A stretch of DNA of 64,000 bases from Cristatella mucedo (Eukaryota > Bryozoa > Phylactolaemata > Cristatellidae): positions 250,001-314,000 of the forward strand of contig WPIO01000123.1 in assembly GCA_009760855.2 (NCBI GenBank). Reading direction: 5' to 3'. Of this stretch, positions 58,346 to 64,000 are shown in pieces. How positions within the stretch are numbered: position 1 is the stretch's first letter; each line of letters begins with the position of its first letter. The position numbers and the translations under genes were made by a program. A model generated the notes under the pieces. The model was not told where the DNA came from, ran no database searches, and worked only from the letters and a program-made list of their open reading frames with translations.

Positions 58346-58619
58346 TTCGACAGCCGTGCGCTAATTGCACAGGATCAGCACGCCGCAATCGCAACACGGA
58401 TATCAACGACAGATAGCCTCGGCAGGAAGCGTGCAGTGCGGAACGCCACTGAATCATCACTAGATCCGGCAGCTGTTGATGCCGGAAGTGCTGTAAGCCC
58501 GAGCTTCCAGCGAACGAAAAAAGAACGAGCAAATACTTTGATAATACTTTCAAGAAATATTCTCATTAAAAATAGTATTATAGCATTGCCTCCGTGGGTT
58601 TATATCTTCTAAAGGAATC

Positions 58620-58756
58620 TTCCAGCGCGCAGAGCGTACGTCCGGGTGACGACGCCGAGAGTACATCAGCTGCATTGCGGCGATGTGCTTCTTCCCGCCG
58701 TTGTCGCCGAAGTTGGGCTCGATGTACCCCATGTGCCGAGCGTTGTGTGCGCCCAT
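58620..58756 (-). CDS. Candidate first exon of a leftward gene, unrecognised
   Basis: From ATG at 58,756 (minus) the frame reads MGAHNARHMGYIEPNFGDNG and continues HIAAMQLMYSRRRHPDVRSA, with strongly G/C-ending codons, unlike the AT-rich repeats around. The frame itself runs on to a stop at 58,550, but its character changes near 58,625, so the true exon end is unknown. A Gly after the initiator Met is compatible with N-myristoylation. The head-to-head position with the rightward gene supports it. No family recognised. Confidence 0.4.
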
Positions 58757-58822
58757 GAGGTTCGGTGCGCTTCGTTGTTTCTTATGACAACAAGAATTAC
58801 TTGAAACTATCGTGAGGCAAAA
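58757..58822. promoter_or_regulatory. Possible bidirectional promoter/5' UTR between divergent genes
   Basis: Only 66 bp separate the two start codons. The spacer has no TATA box. If both genes are real, transcription must start inside the neighbouring coding sequence, or the true starts lie further away via 5' introns. Confidence 0.25.
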
Positions 58823-61800
58823 ATGGGCGCCCACCATTCCAGCTCGAGCGACCGTAAAGCCAGTGCCACTGGCGCCAGTATCGAACGAAACTGCGACAGT
58901 GACGGTGATAGTTTCAAGTCTTCAGCGTCGCTCTGCCCGTCGTCGGTCAGTGCGGTGCTGTGCAACACGCCCTTTTTGACCGTGATGTTCGAGGTAAGCG
59001 GCGGCGGCTCGCCATTGTTCGCTGAGCACGTGCTGCGGTGCTACTTACAGTGCTCCATCGCGTCGCTTACCTTCCCTCGTCTTCCCTTCCCGCCCATCCC
59101 TTCCCTTACGTTGTCTTCCTTTCCCTTACGTTGTCTTCCCTTCCCTTCACTTACCCGCCCCTACCCGCGTCTGCCGCTGTGTGCAAGCGTTTGTATTGCA
59201 GAGACTTGCCGAGGAGTCCGTCAGTGTGGACCCGTCTGTGAAAAGCAGAACGATTTCGCGGCACGTGTTCGAGGTAAATAGCTAGCTTCTTTTGCGAGGG
59301 CTGTCTATCAATTGTTGTCCGACCTCTTACAAGAGGGAACGTCAGCAGCCGAATCTGCTTGAGCTGCTTTTAGACCGTTTGGTTCAAGAAACGGTCAACT
59401 CGCAGTCTATGCCAGACTTTAGTTGGCTGACCATGCTTCCTCGACCTTGCGGGTTTTGCTTGCTCGTGTCCCTTCCATGTTCATTGTCGTTCATGCCTGA
59501 CGCAGGACTCTCGTTCTAGCTGCATCGTCTGGTGCTGATTCCTCACTGGTCTTAGTTGCTGCCTCATCCCAGCACCATTCTCGCTGTGCATGCAGTGCCC
59601 AACGCTACTGCTTGCGTGCTTCACTGCTTTGTTCCGCGAGATCTGCCTTGCTCTGTTGTCAGCCTAAAGACGCCTAGTTTGTCTGCGCAGATGTGCTAAG
59701 GCACATCTATTTCTGCAGATCCGTTAGGAGGGGACCAAGCTCTGTGTTGAAGAGCTCAAGTGGTGATGAATCCACGCCCACTACCTTGCAGCAGACCGTT
59801 GGCGATGCCTTGAAAGCGCTGCTGCTGTCTTGGCATTGTTGCTGCTTTGCAGTCATTGTCTGGTTACCTAGACACCCATTCACACACTAGCTGCCTTTTT
59901 CCTAGAAGTTTTGTGGCTTAGCTCGTGCTAACATGTCTGTTTACTCGAGTCCACGTGGACATTAGCGTGTGGCTTTTGTTGGAATTCTACTCTGCGGTTC
60001 CAGATGTACCCTGCCCTCGGTTCCGTGTGTAGTCACTAATAGTTAATGTCAAAGGCCTGCAGCAAGCCCGGCACAGTAAAGGGCCTAAATTTTGTGACCG
60101 GCATGTGGCTCCAACGACGATTTTCAAAAGTAGCATTTTCTGTCCAGTTAGTCTCCATCCGAAAACTTGTGGTAGAACCAGGAACGATCAGAAAGAGCAG
60201 CTTCCAAAATAAACCTCCAGCCACAAAGACCCACCATGGTTTTCCATCACCCGCGCAGAAGCCTCCTTAGGAATCAGCTTCTTCTCTTAAGAGACAAATT
60301 AGTAGCCCCTGTTCTACTGGGAGACTACTGATGGCTATCCGAATATTTTAGGCTTAAGATTCGTGGGATTGTGCTGTCACCAGCCAGCTGCCACGATTCT
60401 TTTGATAGGGTACCTGCCGCTGATTCTGTCACTTGCATACCCATTCATCCTGTGCTGTCACTTTCTGTTGCCCACTTTCTTCCTCGGCTGGCCCATTTCA
60501 GCTGGCCTCTCAGCTTTGCTTCTTGATTTACCCTAGTGCATGTTTCATTTTCATTGCTGTTGCTGCTAGAGCTGCTACTACTGCACAAGTCGCTTGGCAG
60601 GTATGGCAACTAAAAGGGCTCTGTGTTCGTGGTCTTCAATTTTACAGTTTAGTCGAAGAAATGCAGTTCTTTTTCTTTTTGCTGGTGGTGAAAACTCAAG
60701 TTCTTGTCAAGTGTCAAAAAATTTGTCAAATGCAGTCTGTTTATGAGCTTCTACGTTGGCATTTCTAGGGCAGCCACCCTATTGTCTTTACTTTCGTACT
60801 TTGAGCTGCTGCATCAATGTGAGCCTCCATACAAAGACATTACATTAACCAGCCGTCTCATTTGTTTATAAATGCTACTGTGCCCACCAAGCATTGAATC
60901 GATTTTAAGACCTTTGTCTTGAAGCTCACTTCCTTACCTCCAGCCTTCTCCTCCTTCCCACATTTGTACCACCCACTCTCCAGCTTACAGTCGTCTGCCG
61001 GTACAGAGTTCGTATGCATTGAAAGCCAGGAACTTGCATTCGGTGGCTGGCACTCACTACCCACGCTGACCAGGTGTCAGTCATTAGTGTCTCGGCCGAA
61101 GATGCATCAGTTCCGGTCACTTTTTTCGCCACAGTGAACTTCAAGTATCAGAGCATGGTCAGCCGCCGTAACCGACACTGACTGCAAGGACCGGCAGGCC
61201 CGTTGTTTGTTTTGTTTTACATGCTTACATGTGCTTGATTCAGTTCATGTTACTAACCACTAGTTTTACTGATCGGTATGTAGCCTTGCGTGTCTTCACG
61301 TGTGCTTAAGCATGCTGGCCTAAGCATGATACTAGTTTGCTTTTGCATGCTTGTGTAAGCATACCGTGTACCGTGCATATCATTAATCCTTAGTTAATTA
61401 ATTCTCTTGCCGAAAGTTGAATGTGCATGGTTAGAGATTTAGTTCCTGATAAGTGTGTTTATAGTTGACAATAAGGGGACCACCTAGCTAGTTGTGCTCG
61501 GTGCCATATTTTTGTCGAATGTTCTAAATATGCAGGTTGACCCGTTTCTAGAAAACATTCAACGGCCCACTAAAGGTTCTTGGGAAGTTGCTGTTTGACT
61601 ATATGATCCGTGAACAAGTCGATGGAAACAGCAGTGGTGCCAGTAATGGTGGCGGCAGCCACAGCAGTAGCAGTGGCAGCCAGACATCGGGACTTACCGA
61701 CTCGGCTCCTGCAACTGGAAACACAGCTGCTGCTCCTGTATCAGCAGTAGACTACAGATGCTTCCTTAGAATAGCCACCGAAGTCCTGTCCCTGATCAAC

Positions 61801-61870
61801 GTTCAGCAGCAGATCGCCTACTACTACAACGTATTTGCCAACAACCCAAGGGTTGGAATGACAGCAGATG
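58823..61870 (+). CDS. Multi-exon gene, possibly myristoylated; unrecognised (MEAK7/TLDc-like N-terminus?)
   Basis: Exon 1 58,823-58,993 starts MGAHHSSSSDRKASA (Met-Gly with Ser at position 6, a myristoylation pattern) and ends VMFE at GTAAGC, phase 0. Exon 2 59,202-59,273 follows TTGTATTGCAG, encodes RLAEESVSVDPSVKSRTISR plus HVFE, and ends at GTAAAT, phase 0. A later exon, 61,552-61,870, begins after TTTCTAG with GPLKVLGKLLFDYMIREQ, has a Ser/Gly-rich linker, then CFLRIATEVLSLINVQQQIA, and ends at GTATGT in phase 1. Connecting exons between 59,273 and 61,552 were not identified. The order (MG start, FERLAEES...SRTISRHVFE helix) loosely recalls MEAK7-type TLDc proteins, but no TLDc domain is in the window. 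Exon reality is likely; identity is not. Confidence 0.55.
60850..61440 (+). mobile_element. L2-like LINE, very old 3' portion in an intron
   Basis: Remnants of RT C-terminal codons (AATCGATTTTAAGACCTTTG) and then a 3' UTR rich in GTGCTTAAGCATGCTGG-type repeats. It lies between exons of the rightward gene. Confidence 0.55.
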
Positions 61871-61885
61871 GTATGTCTAAGCAAT

Positions 61886-61945
61886 GTGTGTGTGTGCGTG
61901 TGTGTCTTTGCGTATGTGTGTGTGTGCTTCATGTGTGCATGCGTA
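61886..61945. repeat. (TG)n-rich tract
   Basis: GTGTGTGTGCGTGTGTGTC and similar, just inside the putative intron after 61,870. The segment 61,871-62,014 is 144 nt, open in the exon's frame and ends in CTGTGCAG. Confidence 0.9.
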
Positions 61946-62077
61946 TACACTCAAAAAGGCGCAAAAAGTCCTCGCAGTATGGCCACCGCTGCTGTTCTAA
62001 ATTCGTCTGTGCAGTAAGAGGGGTTTCTCCGATGCCAGGCATACTAAAGAAACGTACATCCCGTGGAAATATTTATT

Positions 62078-62879
62078 GACAACCCAAAAACCAACACATG
62101 CTATTGATTTGTATGCGTTCAATTGGCCATCCTACCACGATTCTGTGTATTCTCTTGAGCTCCCTCTTGTCTGGCCAGGAATAGAGGCTTTTGTGCTGTC
62201 TCATCTGTTGTAGCAGATTCCAAAGAGCCCGAGTTGTACTTAAAAAGGCTGGCTACTGGTGTAGGCTGAGCACCTGGCCTCTACCGCTTGTCGGTATTGC
62301 TCCTCAGTAATTTCATCCTAATTTCAAATAAGGCAGCTGGCTGAGCCACTTCACTGGCATCAAATAAGGATTAAGAATCAAATAAAATTAAGAAGTACTT
62401 CACTTAACAGGTCATCTTGCCACCAAATATAACAACCCCCAAATGAAGTATTGGAGCCTTGAAATCTACTTCTGTTGACTAACAATGACTTGGGTGAAGT
62501 ACTTTTTGAGGAATCCTTGTTTGATGCTAGTGCGGTGGCTCTACCAGCCACCTTATTTGAGCTCAATGAAACTACCGTGGAAGAATATTGACATGTTTAT
62601 ATAAAATATTGTCAGGTGCAATTGGAAGGTCAGATAATTGGTTTGTCAATGGTTACTGCATAACGGTCAGGGTGCCGGTTGTGCTAGCATGCTAGCAGAC
62701 CAATTCGTTGAGTACTAAGGACTTCTAGCTCAAGTACGGTATGGATGTGTATCTATGGCATTTCAAATTAGCCTAAGTGATAGGTTTTTGTCCGGAAAAT
62801 GTGGGTACTGTGTCTTGCCAGCCACTACTATATCGATCAGCCCTCAGATCTTTGCCAAAGGGGTTAGACGCATAATAAT
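62078..62879. other. No recognisable feature
   Basis: Probably intron or intergenic sequence of the rightward gene. Only short ORFs. No repeat family identified. Confidence 0.4.
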
Positions 62880-63025
62880 GTTAGATGTATGCTTGCTCTT
62901 TTCGAATCGGGTCGTGGGTTCGAGTCCCAGCAGACAGTCCTTTATTGCCTGCAAAAACCGCCGTTGAAGCCGTCAAGGCTCCTCTGTCGATAGATAAATG
63001 AGACTGTTAAACTAGTGCTAAAATG
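62880..63025 (+). mobile_element. SINE-2, 5'-damaged copy
   Basis: B box GGGTTCGAGTCCC, body AAGCCGTCAAGGCTCCTCTG, tail GAGACTGTTAAACTAGTGC. The A-box half of the head is poorly preserved. Confidence 0.75.
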
Positions 63026-64000
63026 TCAATAGTCAGTCAGCAGGCATGCTGTATTTCTAATGAGCCTCTAGAAATCCTTTGCTGCATATGTGGCTGCTGC
63101 ACTCTATCAAATGGGTCCTCTGGATGCTCCATAGCTGCTTGTAGCTGGCTGCTGCTGGGCAGTCGGTTAATCCTGACCTCTTCCCAGCAAGGCCTCGGGT
63201 GCTGCCAGGCCTCGTAGGGCTGGTAGTGTGGCACCAGGGATCACAGCTGTCAGGGTCATTCGAGCATGTTCGAGCCATAGGGCCCCGGTCCCACAGTCCC
63301 AGCGCCCCACTTCCTCTGGCTCGAAGCCTTTCAGTCGTAGCGTGGCTCTGCCTTTTTCTCTGCTGCTTCTCTGATTTTGGGTTTGGCCGTACAAAAGTAG
63401 CTGCATCGAGCGATGCATCTTGGAAGGGGGAGGGGTTGCATTGCTGGAAGAGCAGGAAGCCCAGGGGAAGGACTGGAGCTGCCAGCCGGTCCTCCTGCCC
63501 TCCCCCCACTCGAATCGACATCTGAAGGAAATTTCCCAGGCAACTCGATGCTCCAAGCATCCACTGAGCTTTGCAATATTAGCTGTCTCCGAGGTCATGG
63601 TATTGCTAGGCCATGGCCCAGTCCTGACAGTTCACGTGGCACGAAGCGGCCAAATAGATCTGCTGCTAGCAAGTGTATCAGCTCCCAAATGCTCAGCACG
63701 TAATTCAATACTACCTGATGCTCTCGTCTATGCACGTTAGGGCTGTCAAAGCCTCGGCTAGCTAGTGTACATTTTTTAGGGCAGTATGTAAAATAGCATT
63801 TGCTTTGACGGTTTAAATTTTGGGCTGGTCGATTATCTCTTGTCAGTGCTGCATCCCAATGGGAAGCAGCCTTCCTGACCTTTACTTCTTGACCCCACTT
63901 AAGAGCTGCTTGGGGCAGCACGCCCAGACAGTCTCGGTTCATTCGTCGTTGATTTTTCTGTGGCGTGTGCCTGTGGCAGCTTCTACAGACCGAGTCAGCT
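63026..64000. other. Unassigned GC-richer region with long overlapping frames
   Basis: Minus-strand frames of 167, 143 and 115 codons (63,057-63,560; 63,167-63,598; 63,595-63,942) overlap each other and plus-strand frames of about 100 codons. None has a recognisable domain, and their compositions are typical of GC-rich shadows. An exon of the rightward or a leftward gene may lie here, but I cannot choose a frame. Confidence 0.35.

Noticed and set aside
58220-58612. 130-aa plus ORF
   Set aside because: It overlaps an antisense L2-like fragment (58,270-58,345) and runs into AT-rich sequence; the 3' end is not protein-like.
63057-63942. Three long minus-strand ORFs as one gene
   Set aside because: They overlap each other and plus-strand ORFs in a GC-rich stretch, with no domain or splice support for any one.

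Overview
The window looks like nuclear DNA of an invertebrate animal. Genes are broken into small exons with GT-AG introns, there are no operons or ribosome-binding sites, and most of the sequence is non-LTR retrotransposon debris (CR1/L2-type, with AP-endonuclease and YADD reverse-transcriptase motifs), tRNA-derived SINEs, minisatellites and an old satellite. I cannot name the species. Every repeat relationship given here was read by eye and needs a self-alignment to put numbers on it.

Layout, 1 to about 41,900: two full tandem copies of a block of roughly 18-20 kb and a truncated third. Copy 1 is about 1-20,620, copy 2 about 20,620-38,500, and copy 3 about 38,500-41,880. Each copy holds the same elements in the same order: diverged satellite, antisense L2-like fragment, an unrecognised segment, sense L2-like fragment, more satellite, a long unrecognised block, and (in copies 1 and 2) a small three-exon gene for a secreted cysteine-poor peptide (19,019-19,458 and 36,906-37,345). 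The copies differ by later insertions, including a near-complete CR1-like element in copy 1 (11,567-14,967), a near-complete L2-like element in copy 2 (26,507-30,128), and SINEs. The other copy often preserves the empty site. The peptide genes and their flanks, introns included, are far more alike than the rest of the block, which suggests recent gene conversion.

Layout, 41,880-47,500: a Kunitz/BPTI-like domain remnant (41,986-42,180), then about 2.4 kb of a degenerate tandem repeat with a period near 172 bp (42,290-44,745), a degraded L2-like element, and two minisatellites. The 172-bp repeat also runs, in the opposite orientation, through the satellite parts of the duplicated block. Much of the left two thirds of the window therefore derives from one ancient satellite.

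Layout, 47,500-64,000: fewer repeats and the best host-gene signals. These are a candidate first exon at 48,179-48,313 and, at 58,620-61,870 or beyond, what looks like a divergent gene pair sharing a 66-bp spacer. The rightward gene begins MGAHHSSSS (possible N-myristoylation) and continues through further exons.

Two SINE families are present. SINE-1 carries a 3' tail that matches the L2-like LINE 3' end, including its hairpin, so it was probably mobilised by that LINE. SINE-2 has a tRNA-like head and an ATTTATTT-rich tail. One SINE-2 copy is preceded by a separate tRNA-Met-like sequence.
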